A stretch of 64,000 nucleotides of DNA, from NCBI GenBank assembly GCA_002946415.1, contig NJPS01000053.1:55200-119199 (forward strand), in the 5' to 3' direction. The translations under genes and the position numbers were made by a program. Below, piece after piece: positions 51,751-63,440 of this stretch (positions are counted from its first letter, which is position 1; each line of letters opens with the position of its first letter). Below the pieces are notes generated by a model. It had not been told where the DNA came from. It was given only the letters and a program-made list of their open reading frames with translations, and made no database searches. The DNA is from Rutstroemia sp. NJR-2017a BVV2 (lineage: Eukaryota; Ascomycota; Leotiomycetes; Helotiales; Rutstroemiaceae).

Positions 51751-51870
51751 CCTAACCATAATTGTTGAATGAATCTTATATAAGATTCATTTGATTCCCC
51801 CGCAAAATTTTAGCGTCGATTTGCCGAGGCTATAAGATTCATTTGATAAGATTCATTTGTTAGGGTTAGG
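51751..51870. mobile_element. Possible MITE with telomere-like ends and a perfect palindrome
   Basis: A 120-bp segment begins CCTAACC and ends GGTTAGG. Inside, 51,768-51,791 is a perfect 24-bp palindrome (aatgaatcttat and its complement). The ataagattcattt motif recurs twice more, ending at 51,858. The right end reads TTAGGGTTAGG, nearly two fungal telomere units. Inverted ends, small size and self-complementarity suggest a MITE or hairpin element. There is no clear target duplication. Confidence 0.45.
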
Positions 51871-52345
51871 TCCATACCCGCTGTAATATCGTTCGGATCC
51901 GGCTCAAATTCGAGTATAAGTTAAGTCCAATCCATGCGATACTCATCCCGTTAAGTATTCCCCCCAAACCCCATTAGAAGGTAAATTGTACCAAAAGATC
52001 ATTATCGTCGTCGATTTTTGATGGGGTAAGCCTATGTATAGACTATATCTGCCAGTACAGGGGCCAGTCCATCTATATACAGGCCAAGTCAGTAGAATAT
52101 TAGGGTAAAAGTATAAAAGTATGAATAGAAAATAACAACCAACTATTCCATATATAGAGAGCAGAGTATAGATACCGAATATATAAAGGTAATTAGATAT
52201 AAAAAGGGGGAAAGAGAAGTAAAGAAGGTTTGTTTTTGAAAGAAGAATTGAAATCAGCATTCAAAGTAGCATTCAAAGTAGTATTCAAAGCAGTATTCAA
52301 AGCAGTATTCAAAGAAAGAATCAAATTATAGATCCATTTATTCAT
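51871..52345 (+). other. Transition back to AT-rich sequence, with a short tandem repeat
   Basis: No convincing gene. At 52,256-52,315 a 12-bp unit (agcattcaaagt and variants) is repeated five times just ahead of the helicase relic. Confidence 0.6.
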
Positions 52346-55300
52346 TTGCCTATATTCAAGGTTGTGGTTTGCACTATATGCCAATATACCGTATTACCTA
52401 GCCAGATTGCCCGCTATTTGAGTAGTTCCAACAGTTATAATATAACCAAGGAAGTACAAGAGCGGATTACAGATAAAGTGAACTGGATCGAAGGGTTGAT
52501 TTTAGATCGAGTCGAATTAGATAAGTTACCTATCCCGATTACCCCTACCCTACCCCCTATTCCCGAATTGGGACTATCCTAGATCGATGGGAAGAAGTAC
52601 CCGTTTGTCCTATATATATATATTAGTTGCCAATATTAAGCTATTCAAAAGCATTATCGAGAAGAATACAGTTAGGTCAATATTAGGAAGAGAAGAAGAT
52701 AACAGGTTGGCTACGAAATACCTATACTATGGATTTCTGTCTATTGCTAACAGTTTTTCCCCAAAAGATCTGGTTCCGCATTTTTCGAGGTTCAAGCAGT
52801 AGGATCCTGTCCTGCTATACTATCCGGAGATATCGATTTAGAGGCTATTAAGAAACGATTAAACCAGGAGATACAATAAACTGAAGAGGAAGCCTGTTAC
52901 TAGATCACCGAACCAGAGGAATCCCGAGAGCCCAATCCATAGTTATATCAGGTAGAATAGATCGAGTATTTGGGTATATTGGATCAGAAGGAATTACGAG
53001 TATTGGTTGCCCCTGTAAAGGACGATAAGCCCGAGTTGGAAATGTTATATAAGGTATTTGATTAGTTGATTCAAGATATACAGTATTATTGTATTCGATC
53101 GGTAATAGAGTTGGAGGTATTATTTGAAGCAAACCGAAAGAAGGTAGATAAAGATATCCGGATACTGTTTGATAGTTAGATAAATATCACCACCGTTTTA
53201 CGGTATATAGAGGTTTGTAGGTAGTTAATATATTACATTTTCCGGTATAAAGATATTGAATCCAAGAAGCAGCCGGGATTTAAATTGACGGAGAAGTAGC
53301 AGATAGCTATTACCGAGGTATAGACGAATATAGAGGAGTTTGTATAGTAGAAGAAGAAGTATAGGGGAGATTCAGAAGGCGGAGTAAGAGGCAAGATAGG
53401 AGGTAGGGCAGGAGACGGGGTAGGAAGCAGAGTAGGAAGCAGGACAGGAAACAAAACAGGAAGCAAAGTAGGAAACAGGGCAGGAAGTAGAGTAGGAAAT
53501 AGAGTAGGAAACAGGGCAGGAAACAGAGCAGGGGAGGAGAAGGAAGATTCAGGAAGTAGAATAGAGAAGGAAGAGGGAGATTCAGGAAGCGGAGTAGAAG
53601 AGGGGGGAGATTTAGGAAACAGAGCAGAAAAGGGGGGATATTCAGGGAGCAGGGCAAAGGAGGAAGAAGGAGAATCGGACGAAGAGATTGAATAGATAGG
53701 CCGGATTCAGCAACAGATTTTGCAGATATAGATTATATTGTTAAACTAGCTATTGCAAGATAACGAGTATAAGAGTATATTGATTAATGGATTAGCTGTT
53801 TTAGGTATACGGGAAGATGAAGGGTAGTTGGATACCGAGGATGATATATCCAAATATTCGGTCGTGATCAAGTTAGCCTGGTTGATAGTCGTCCAAGAGA
53901 TATATAAGTATCGATAGGAGGTTATTGTATAATACAAAGAACGTAGGTAGAGTACCAAGGTTGTCTAGGAGAAAGTATCTAGCTATTATATATTAACCCA
54001 GAGGTTAATATATTCGTTCATAACTATAGCTTATAGTAGTCAGGATCTCTGGCCTATATAGTGGTTATATCGTAGCCGGTTATATAGTTTCAAGATCCGA
54101 TATACTACTACTGTCGAAGAGAAGATCTAGTAGATTAGAGATAATATATTATATCCTAAGATCCGGTTTAGTATAAGCTAATTCCGTAGAATAATTTATA
54201 GATTAGTAGAGGAGACCTAAGAGGAGTTATTGGAGAAGTTGATAGTTGTAAGAGTAGATAAAGATAAAGATATAGATATAATATAGATACTCCCGATCCT
54301 ATAGAACTATATAGTGGACTAGCTATCTGAGATCCAGGTAGGGTAGTCGTTTTTGGAGGACAAGCAGAATCCATTCGCTATATACAAGTAGTGGTAATTA
54401 TACAAGAGGATATATAAGGAAAAGCAGTTACAAGGGCAATTTATAGATAGGGCAGGGAGGTGAAAGAGAGAAGCTATCGCTATATATCAGTATTATATAG
54501 AACGGTTCCAGAAGTTATTATAGGTATTAATATATTTGTATAGTAGACAGCCTATCTGTACCTCGGAGTTGTTAGGTATACAGTAGAAGAATATAGTATA
54601 TAGGGGTATCCGGAATATTTTCATCGAGGAGAGATTGGTTGTATTCATAACTATATACTATAAAGGGTATTGGAGTAGTAGTAATATCAAGATTATATAC
54701 TAGTATTTGCTATATAAGGTAGGGGAGTTATTGGTATATTATTTATAATTGGTAGTCCTGTTTTGGGAGAAAGTATAGTTCCAGATAACAGGAAGGTCGA
54801 GTAGTAGTCTATTTATATAGGAAGATAGGAAGAAAAAGAAGTACCAGTAGTAGATAGGACCGAAACAGAAGCTATTACTATCGTCGAAGGAAACCAAAAA
54901 TGTTGTCCGAGAATAGAAGAGGGATAATCTAGGAGATAAAGGTATAGATAAGGGTATAAGTAAGGATATAGACAAGAGTATAGATAAGTTGTAAGGTTAG
55001 CAAAGGTTATAGGCCTAGCAGTAGTCCTATTTGTAGATATCCGAACGAATACAGAAGATTTTAAAAGAAGGTATTATATAATAGATAGAAGTAGATAGGT
55101 TGAATATTAGTATATATCACTAGATTGCTATTACTATATCCTGGCAGTATTATTACAAAGACCGATTCGAGGAGGAGAAGATAGTATTGGACGAGAATAA
55201 GGGGTGGAATAAAGATAATACCGAGGAAGATAATCTATAGGATTTATAAACCGGTTACAGGACCTATATAGCTAGTATGATTTATATCCAGAAGTTGATA

Positions 55301-56437
55301 GAAGATAACAATTCTATTATCAGCTATCAGGAGAAGTTCCGATATATCAGTTATATATAGTATTGTTTTTTGGGGTTTCTATCTACCTATCAAGGGATAG
55401 GTATAAGTAGGAGAGCTAAGCAAAAGCGATAGGTATATAAGGAGGAGATATAGGATATATAGTAGATTTGGTAGAAGCGATTATATGATATCGATATCTA
55501 TACTATATTGGAGAAGATATTAGGAAGTATAGTATAGTTTCGGAGATTGTAAAAGTCTATATTATATACTATTATGAAGTACCAGAGTTCTATTGTAGCT
55601 ATAATAGGTACTAGGGTAGAGAAGATATTATTGTTCTAGTTACCAGCTAAGAGTATAAGTTCCGGGATAACTATCGTTATTAGCCTATTGGTATCATTAT
55701 AGGACTATATAATAGAGCAATATCAGTAAGTAGAGATTTCATATATAAAATAGGATTTCCGCTAGTACTATTCCTCTAGCTAGATAATTATCGTTATATC
55801 GGAGGTTGTAGTTAGTAAGATATTTGGAATATTTTTGGACTAGTTATAAGGGTTATATTTATTAGAGTAGTTTGTATTTAACAAGTATTATATAGTATTA
55901 GATAGTATTACCGAGTTCTGGCCTAAGATATAGTAAGTAGGGGAATTAATAGAATAGAAAATATAGATAGTATATTTGATAGCTATATTACTACCCTATA
56001 CCGAGTCCGAGTTTATGAAGATTATATAGATCCCGGCCGATAAGGTATATATATTCTGATCCCTTACCAGCTATCCCAATATTGTATATACTATAGTGGA
56101 GTATAAGGAGAAGAAAGAGGATATATATAGATAAGAGGAGATTGTAGCTATATATCGGTTAATGGAGCAGAAGTTGGAAGAATATACTATATCTATAAAG
56201 ATTATTATATATAGTAATAGTATTGTTACTATATAGGAAGTCAATTGTATATTGGGATACTATATATATTATTGCGATATAGGGGAAGCTGTTATCAAAG
56301 ATAAGATCTGGAAGGTATAGGAGAGTATCGATAGATAGATAGTTATAGCTACTAATATATTTGGATTAGATATCGACTAGCCGGATATATAGGTAGTAGT
56401 GTATATAGGGCCGATTTACTAGATACAGAATTATAGT
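52346..56437 (+). pseudogene. OrsD/DUF3505-type zinc-finger plus RecQ-like telomere-linked helicase, degraded and truncated
   Basis: The N-terminus, open from 52,346, reads FKVVVCTICQYTVLPSQIARY and later PPIPEL, matching the fungal OrsD/DUF3505 zinc-finger domain (VC..CQYAV.P..I..H...). A second Cys/His region near 52,630 (C...AIQKHYREEY) and QFFPKRSGSAFFEVQ at about 52,750 also fit. A Gly/Asn/Arg repeat and an acidic run follow at 53,380-53,690. The helicase core starts near 55,590 with AIIGTRVEKILLFQLPA, a damaged Walker A (GT.VGKS-like), then TIVISLLVSL. The former DECH box region lies near 55,880 (YYIVLDSITEFWPK). ATNIFGLDIDQPDI then VVYIGPIYQIQNY (56,340-56,430) corresponds to helicase motifs V-VI. 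The coding match stops before QESGRAGR. Such RecQ helicases are commonly subtelomeric in ascomycetes. Many Gln/Trp/Arg stops make it non-functional. Confidence 0.82.
53386..53660 (+). repeat. Purine-rich low-complexity repeat within the helicase relic
   Basis: Runs of ggaagcagagca-like 12 to 15-base units, almost pure purine on the plus strand. They encode repeated GNRAG/GSRVG peptides followed by Glu/Gly/Ser-rich sequence. Confidence 0.75.
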
Positions 56438-56438
56438 C

Positions 56439-57000
56439 TAGTAAGTAAAAAGCAGATTGAGATTTCGGGTAGGTTCATTTAAAATATAATACGATAGTAC
56501 TAAATCTCGTTATTTTTGTTAACTAACTATTAAACTATTATCTAACTATTATCTAATTATCTTCTAATCGCTCTTAATTAATTGATTAATTGTATATAGC
56601 TCTATATCAATTTGCGACTGAGTTATATCAACCTTACCCAAAAAGGTAAACTATTTCATTATATAACTCTCCCCACCTTAAATCAGATTCTAGTAAGTAA
56701 AAAGCAGGTTGAGATTTCGGGCGGGTTCATTTAAAATATAATATGATAGTACTAAATCTTGTTATTTTTGTTAACTAACTATCAAACTATTATCTAACTA
56801 TTATCTAATTATCTTCTAATTGCTTTTAATTAATTAATTAATTATATATAGCTCTATACCAATTTGCGACCGAGTTATATCAACCTTACTTAAAAAAGTA
56901 AACTATTTCATTATATAACTCCTTCTACCTCAAATCAGATTTAGTAAGCAAAATATAAGCTATATCTCAAAAAGGTAAAGTATTTTATTATATAATTACT
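56439..57000 (+). repeat. 251/252-bp tandem duplication with a partial third unit
   Basis: Units start tagtaagtaaaaagcag at 56,439 and 56,691, and a partial, deleted third starts at 56,942. The first two match over their whole length with mainly transition differences. Each contains gatttcggg(t/c)(a/g)ggttcattt and a ttaccyaaaaaggtaaacta stem. It cuts the helicase at motif VI. The nature of the unit is unknown; tandem solo LTRs or a subtelomeric satellite are possible. Confidence 0.8.
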
Positions 57001-57230
57001 ATATAATTACCAAATAATTATCATTACCTTATTGATGATTTGTTATTTACTTCTTATTATTTATCTTTTATATTATCAATATTTCTTCAGATACCTATTA
57101 ATAAATACTTTAATTCTTTATTCTCTTTCTTTTATAATTATATCTCGATCTAGATTCTTATCAGAAAAGCGATGATATCGTAATAATATACGATTAGCTT
57201 GCTAATATAATAAGATTTCTATAGCAAATA
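57001..57230. other. AT-rich spacer, nothing recognised
   Basis: No coding frame or repeat identified between the tandem duplication and the next relic. Confidence 0.5.
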
Positions 57231-60200
57231 GTTCTAATTCTATTCCTAATTCAACTTTATCTTATCCTTTTGTTTATATTCAACCAAGTCTAGTTAGAAC
57301 TATAGAAGAAGATCTATAGAGAATCGAAAGCTTAGAACTACCTACTACTTCTATATCTTATTCCATTCCCGATAATGAAGAGATACTAGATCTCTTAGTA
57401 TTAACTACTTATAATTTAGCTACTATTTCGATACCTACTCAAGAATATATTATATCTGATTTGCTATCTACTCGAGATTATATTATATTTAATTCGGTAT
57501 CTATTCGAGAATATATTATACCTGATTCGAATAATAATTCTATATCTATTATAAGTAACTCGTCTTTAGATCCTTTTCCAAATAATATCGGAATACTTGA
57601 TATATCTAGTCTCAATCTCGATAATTACCTTATTGATAGCAACAGAGATATAGAAGAGTAAGGGATTAGTAGATAGATATCTATAATTGGATCAATAAGT
57701 AATAGATAGCTTTTCATAGATGATATAGGATCTAATATATAACAACTGATAGATAAAGATAAGGATAATAGATCTGACTTTGTAGATAAAGAAGAGAATA
57801 GTAAATCTGGTTCTATAGATAAAGAAGAGGATAATCGATAAAATTAGAATAATGAAAAAGAAGATAAGTTCTTACTATCAATTATCAAAGAAGATAATTA
57901 CTCTATATCTTTCAACAATATAGAGGATAACGAAAGTTAATCGAGTAATAAGTAAAGTACTAGTGATACTAGAGAAGAAGACCAAATTGAAACTCAGTTA
58001 TAACGACAAATTTCAGTATCAAACGAGCCCGAAATGGATTTAGCTAAAGAGCTATATAATTATTTATTTCAATTTAATAGCTGTTATTCAGATAAATATT
58101 TAAAGCAATATCGCTAGTATTCCGATAGTATATCAGTACCAAATCACGAGCAATATCTCAATTTATCTAACTATATAAAACAGTTAGAGGAATCTAATAT
58201 TCCAATAGTTATATACCAACTAGACTTTTTTACTAAAGCTGAATAAGAAAGTTCTCCTATACTAGATTGGTCAAAATGTTTTGATAGATATAATATCGAT
58301 TTACTAGCAAATTGCGAAGAAGTTATTAGCAATAACCAAGCTATTCAAAATAAATATACTTTGTATATATATATTAGATACTCTCAAAGTAAGACTAGTA
58401 TATCAGTAGTTTGCTTCGATATCGATAACTTTCTAGGATTTACTTAAAGTCTTGCTATTACTTACTAGAGGATAGATATCAATCTTTTTCCTCGTTTCTA
58501 TATAAATATTCGAACTGATCTTCATCTTTATATCAAGATCTTTTATGATTTTGGAAAAGGCAAAAAAACGATTAGAGTTAAACTATAGAAGGTTCTATAC
58601 TACTATCTTGGTCGGATATTAGGTTATGAAGATATTAGTCTTTATATCTTCTTTCCTTAGATATATAAGCCTGATAAGCTAACAAATTTCCTTGGAAAAG
58701 GTAGTAATCAGCTATATTATCTCTTGCAAATCTGGACCGATTCGATTCTATTTCCTAGTATTTTTCGCTATATACTACCGATAAGTTGCTAGTATCTACC
58801 TTATTCTTGGAATTATACTTGAATGAAAGTATAAGTCTATTATAGAGAGCGATCTATATATACTAGTACTAATAAGATAGAAGATCAGGTACTATCATTT
58901 CATTATTCTCTATATCCACAAAGCCTTACTGTTATCTGGTAGAAGATTGAACAATAATTAACTGAGCTTGAATATATGATTTATTATAAAGCAAAACTAT
59001 TCTTTTCTAGCAAAAACACCAAACTTCGATTTTCTTATAGTATTCTATCCGAAGTCTGGGAAGTATTTGAAAGATCTCTAATAACTATACTTGACTTGAT
59101 ATATATTGATTATAATGATATCTAGTTAGATCTAGGTAAAGAAGTAACTGCTATCGACTATATATTATATAGCTAGCGAACCGATAGCAATTCGCTACTT
59201 ACTACTTATCTGTTAAAGACCTGCTATCTGAAGTCTTATTCTCGATAAGTCAAGTATAAGAAGCTAGATTGATATATTATTCCTACTCTCTATTCTTCAG
59301 CTATACTACAAGATATAAGTAATTTAGTATTAGATATATCTCTATTATCCTACTATTAACGAGAAGGTTGGGTTTATAATCAAGTCTATAATAGCTTTAA
59401 AGAGCTTTTCGATATAGCCCAAATAAAGCCTTTTAGTAATCCTTACTTAAGATAATTAGTATAGGATTCAAAAATAAAATAGATACTTTAGTAATAAGGT
59501 CGAGCAAGGTTAGTTACAGACTCTATATTATATAAGAGCTATTTAGCTAGTAAAGAGCAGGTAAAGTATTTGATTATAGAAAGATAATAGCTTTCGATTA
59601 GTATTTGAGAGGAGAATCGAATTATATTTGCTTTTATAGATCGAATACAAATTTCGGTAGAGAATATAGGTATTTGGGCCCAAGTTTATAATATTATTTA
59701 TCATAACTCCCAGTATATATACTTGTTGTATACAATTACCTATATGAAATATCTATTATAGAATATAAACAAATTTATAGCAGCTTTCGAGTAGATATTG
59801 AGTTTAGGAGTAAAGACTCGAATAGATTATAAGTATTATAAGCTAATAACTATATTACTATAAGTACTACTATTTGCTTTTGATTCGGGACCTATTATAT
59901 AGCAGAACGATTTCTAGAAGGAAAAGTTTCAATAACGAAGAAGAGGACCTGAAATACTTAGAATAGAGTTATAAGCTATATAAGCTAAGTTCGGATATAT
60001 ATAGTTCAATCTTCGAATCGACTGGAAATCGATAATATTTCGCTCTCAATTCACTAATCAAATAGTATTTAATAGTAGTATATTTTATACAAATTACTAG
60101 AAGAACTTCTTATAAGTTGGAGAAGCTAAGGATAATTATATATATATAGAAGCTACTAGCCGATAGCTAGTACAATATAATGAAGACAAAGATTGCTGGT

Positions 60201-61140
60201 ATATAATAATCGAATATATTCATCTAATAATAATATATATATTCTATAAAGAAGTTTGGAATTACTTCAAGTTAGGATTTCGAGAAGATTGTTATAAAGA
60301 AGCTATTTGAGATACTATTCCTATCTATTATACTAAGATAGAGTATTTATTAATTGCTAAAACGATGAAGAGTTTCTATATAGTTGATATTGGTTAAATA
60401 ACAATTCGATCAATTAAAGTTCTTATTTCACTTATTTGGGATTTCTCAGATTATCAGAATAATAACTATCAATAATAGGATAATATTCCTTTTTATATTC
60501 TCTTTCGTTGAGCTAGTAAGTAGCTTCAATAATAGGATAAAGCTGATATAGCGAAATAATTTCGAGAATAGTTCAAAAGATATTTTATCACAACTACCTA
60601 GTTTATATCTTATCTATAATATAACAAATTCTTTTAGAAAAATCAGGAAAAATATACTATAATAATAGAGGTTTATTATTTATAATTAGTTAACTTACTA
60701 GTGAAAAACCAATGAGATATTAAGTATAATATATAATAGCTATAGAACTTGATAAAGGAGAAACTATAAATATATCGATCTAAGTATCCTAAACAAAGTG
60801 AAAATAGGATCGAATAGATACCGGATTAGTATTTATATAAAGATTGGAAAGGATCTATATTATAATATATACCTAAGGAGCTAACTGATAGTTTTCAGGA
60901 AGTAGATATCAAATTGGAAAAAGTTGGAGAAATAATTACTGAGATATAGAAACTGAATAATCCTTAGGTCGAAGACTAATTGTATAGAGATAGATATATT
61001 TGAGATTTAAGATCGAAATACTTCTTAAAGTTTATAGATAGCTAGAGTAGAGCTAATAGTTGATAATTAAATAGTAGCTCTAGAGTTAAAGAAGAGTAAA
61101 GAGATAAAAGATTAATAGTAGATAGATTATAAATAATTGA
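57231..61140 (+). pseudogene. Long degraded gene of unknown family (about 1,300 codons)
   Basis: One plus-strand reading frame, sometimes shifted, runs about 3.9 kb with coding-like residues and mostly Gln/Trp-derived stops. The N-terminal part (57,300-57,980) is Ser/Asp/Glu/Asn-rich and includes repeats of the type (S/T)REYII around 57,430-57,520. The central part is mixed and globular-looking, for example KPDKLTNFLGKGSNQLYYLL near 58,670, LPYSWNYT near 58,800 and DISLLSYYQREGWVYNQVYNSF near 59,330. The C-terminal part is Gln/Lys/Glu-rich and helical. I recognise no catalytic motif or family. Its position after a telomere-linked helicase suggests subtelomeric gene families, as an inference. 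Confidence 0.55.
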
Positions 61141-61640
61141 TAGTTTATAGTCTAACCAAAATATTTTCACTATCTAATAGCTAAAAGTATTTTTTCTTAT
61201 TAATAACTAATTGCTAGCAAAAAGCTGTAACTTAGCTAGTAATATAAAAGGTTACTAAGATCTATTTCCTTACTTTTTGCAACCGAGATATATTTATCAA
61301 GTTAGTATATCGCGATAAAGTAGCTATATTATTAGTAGCTAATTGCTATTGATAAGCTGAAACCTTGTTAGCGATTTAATATCTTATTAACTATATCTTA
61401 TTCTAATTTATAAGATAATAGTGAATTATATAGTGAATATGATTTATCACTTATTATATAATTTATTTTAAATCTTATTTTCCTAAACTCAAAACTACAT
61501 TTTCTATATTTTCACTTTCTCTTTCCTATATTACAAAATATTATTTCGGTATATAGCTATTTGCTATCTATTTGTACCTAGTCTAATTCGATCTATTTTC
61601 GCTAGCGATTCGACCAACTTATTTTACTTAAATAGTTGAT
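61141..61640. other. AT-rich segment rich in CTAGC motifs, no gene recognised
   Basis: Contains scattered tagctagc and gctagcaa motifs, also found in the tandem block to the right. No coding frame was convincing. Confidence 0.5.
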
Positions 61641-61905
61641 TCGCTAACAACTCGTTTCTCTTGGGATATTTCAATTGAATAGTCGATTTGCTAGCAATTC
61701 GATATACTATCAATTTACTAGTGATTCAGTTCTCTTTGGATATTTCAATTGAATAATCGATTTACTAGCGATTTGTTTCTCTTTTTAATATTTCAATTGA
61801 ATAGTCGATTTGCTAGCAATTCGATATACTATCGATTTGCTAGCGATTTAGTTCTCTTTGAATATTTCAAGGGAATAGTTGATTTACTAGCGAAAATAGA
61901 TCGAA
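61641..61905 (+). repeat. Tandem repeat block with tttcaattgaatag and ttgctagcaatt motifs
   Basis: A composite unit of about 119 bases (a 73-base and a 46-base part, both starting ttctctttggatatttcaattgaat-like) occurs twice. Copies differ by transitions. caattg and gctagc are short palindromes repeated at regular spacing. Confidence 0.7.
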
Positions 61906-62225
61906 TATCTCTCTAAGCTATTCGCTTCTAGCTCGCTTACTACTTACTGTTTATCAGCTTTCGGCTAACTTTTGTTTAGTTATATTTTATCTATTATACT
62001 TCTATTGATTCGTTTTCTACTTGCTAGTACTTTGTTTTTAAATTATCGCTTAGTTACTATCGAAACTATACTATCTTGCAAGCAAGTAGCTATCAAACTG
62101 GCAAAGAAAAGCCAGTTATAACTGGTTGTCAAGTCTAGCAAGAAGATTGTTACTTACTAGTCTTTCGGTGGCAATAGAGTAATAAGTTATCTTCGATTTT
62201 CTATCGAATAGCTATCTAATAAATC
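61906..62225. other. Intergenic AT-rich sequence, nothing recognised
   Basis: Scattered copies of the gcta(g/a)c-type motif continue. No coding frame or repeat unit was defined. Confidence 0.45.
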
Positions 62226-63440
62226 GTGATTCAGAACCTAACTAGTACAAAGGCAGTATCAGACAAAGTATATACTATTGGCTTTTTGATACCAAAAGTT
62301 TGTACAAATTGCCTAAGTACCTTATATTTATATCTTCCTATAAACAAGTTTGGTCGGGGAATAAATAAGGTTAATAAGGTCTTTTGGTTAGTATTTGCTA
62401 GATATTTGTTATTGATTCGCTAGCTAATAGCCGGGTTATAGCTGTATAGCCTATAAGGAATATAGCAATAATAGATAGTAGTGCGGTTACTATCTTGGTA
62501 TAAATAAAGGCCCTTTTTGTATTCTTATTAGTTATTTATCTTCTATAATTTATAATCAATTCACTAATGATTTATTAGCTATTAGCCGAAACTAAGCTAG
62601 CTACTTATACTATAGTTACTGCTATTGTAGAGTATAATCGAATTCTTGTTGCTAATAAAGATAAGGCTAGTAAAGATTTCCTTACTACCAAAAGAGAAAC
62701 AATTCAAAAGATAATTGATATCTCTATAGTATTCTCTTATATTAATACCAGCTTTGTTGTAAATACTACTTGCTGACTATTAGCTAATGATTTATTATTT
62801 ACTTACTAGTAATATAGAAATCAAATACTATTGATACTATACTTACTAAGAAGCGAAAGTATATCGAGTTGGAGATAATTAGTATACTAATCGGTTTCGA
62901 TATGAAGTTTACTATCCAGTATTATAGCTTTGAGGATAAAGTAAGCAAACTAGTAACTGATATCGAAAATATCAATAGAAATTACCGAATTCAGGCTAAG
63001 GAGATTATTAAGCTCAAGGAATAAGTTATCTACTAGATCACTATATAGTATCTATTTGCTAACGAATTGCTAGAATTCTTGCTGTTGTTTGCGGTTGTTA
63101 AGTTGCTATCTTGGAAGATATTAGTAAACTAATTACTATTGTTAACAGGCTAGTTGATACTTAGAATTTTGAGCAAGAGTCTATATATTTGCTAGTAAGA
63201 GCTGAGCTACCTGAATTTGATCTTATAATTATACTTCGCGAAACCGAGTAGGTAGTAGTAGGTAATGATAATAAATCCGATAATAACTTAGAATTGTAAT
63301 AATAGCTTATTGTTCTTGATTCACTAGCTTTACAATATAATGATAATAAGTTTTCGGTCTTAAATTGGTTGGGGATAGTTAGGGGTATAGTGAATTTTTC
63401 TTGCTTTTTTATACTGGAGTTGGTATGTTTAGCCAGCAAA
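62226..63440 (+). pseudogene. Weak plus-strand coding relics, function unknown
   Basis: Three coding-like stretches: 62,226-62,423 (65 codons with VCTNCLSTLY), 62,616-62,778 (TIVTAIVEYNRILVANKDKA...), and 62,852-63,030 (IELEIISILIGFDMKF then a Lys/Glu/Asn-rich, coiled-coil-like segment TDIENINRNYRIQAKEIIKL). Their frames are not obviously joined. They may be pieces of one degraded gene. No family recognised. Confidence 0.35.

Noticed and set aside
51858..51870. TTAGGGTTAGG as a chromosome end
   Set aside because: Fewer than two telomere units and more than 12 kb of sequence beyond it; at most an interstitial remnant or element end.
53233..53657. Minus-strand frames rich in Leu/Pro/Phe/Cys
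   Set aside because: They are the complement of the purine-rich repeat in the helicase relic; low-complexity shadows.
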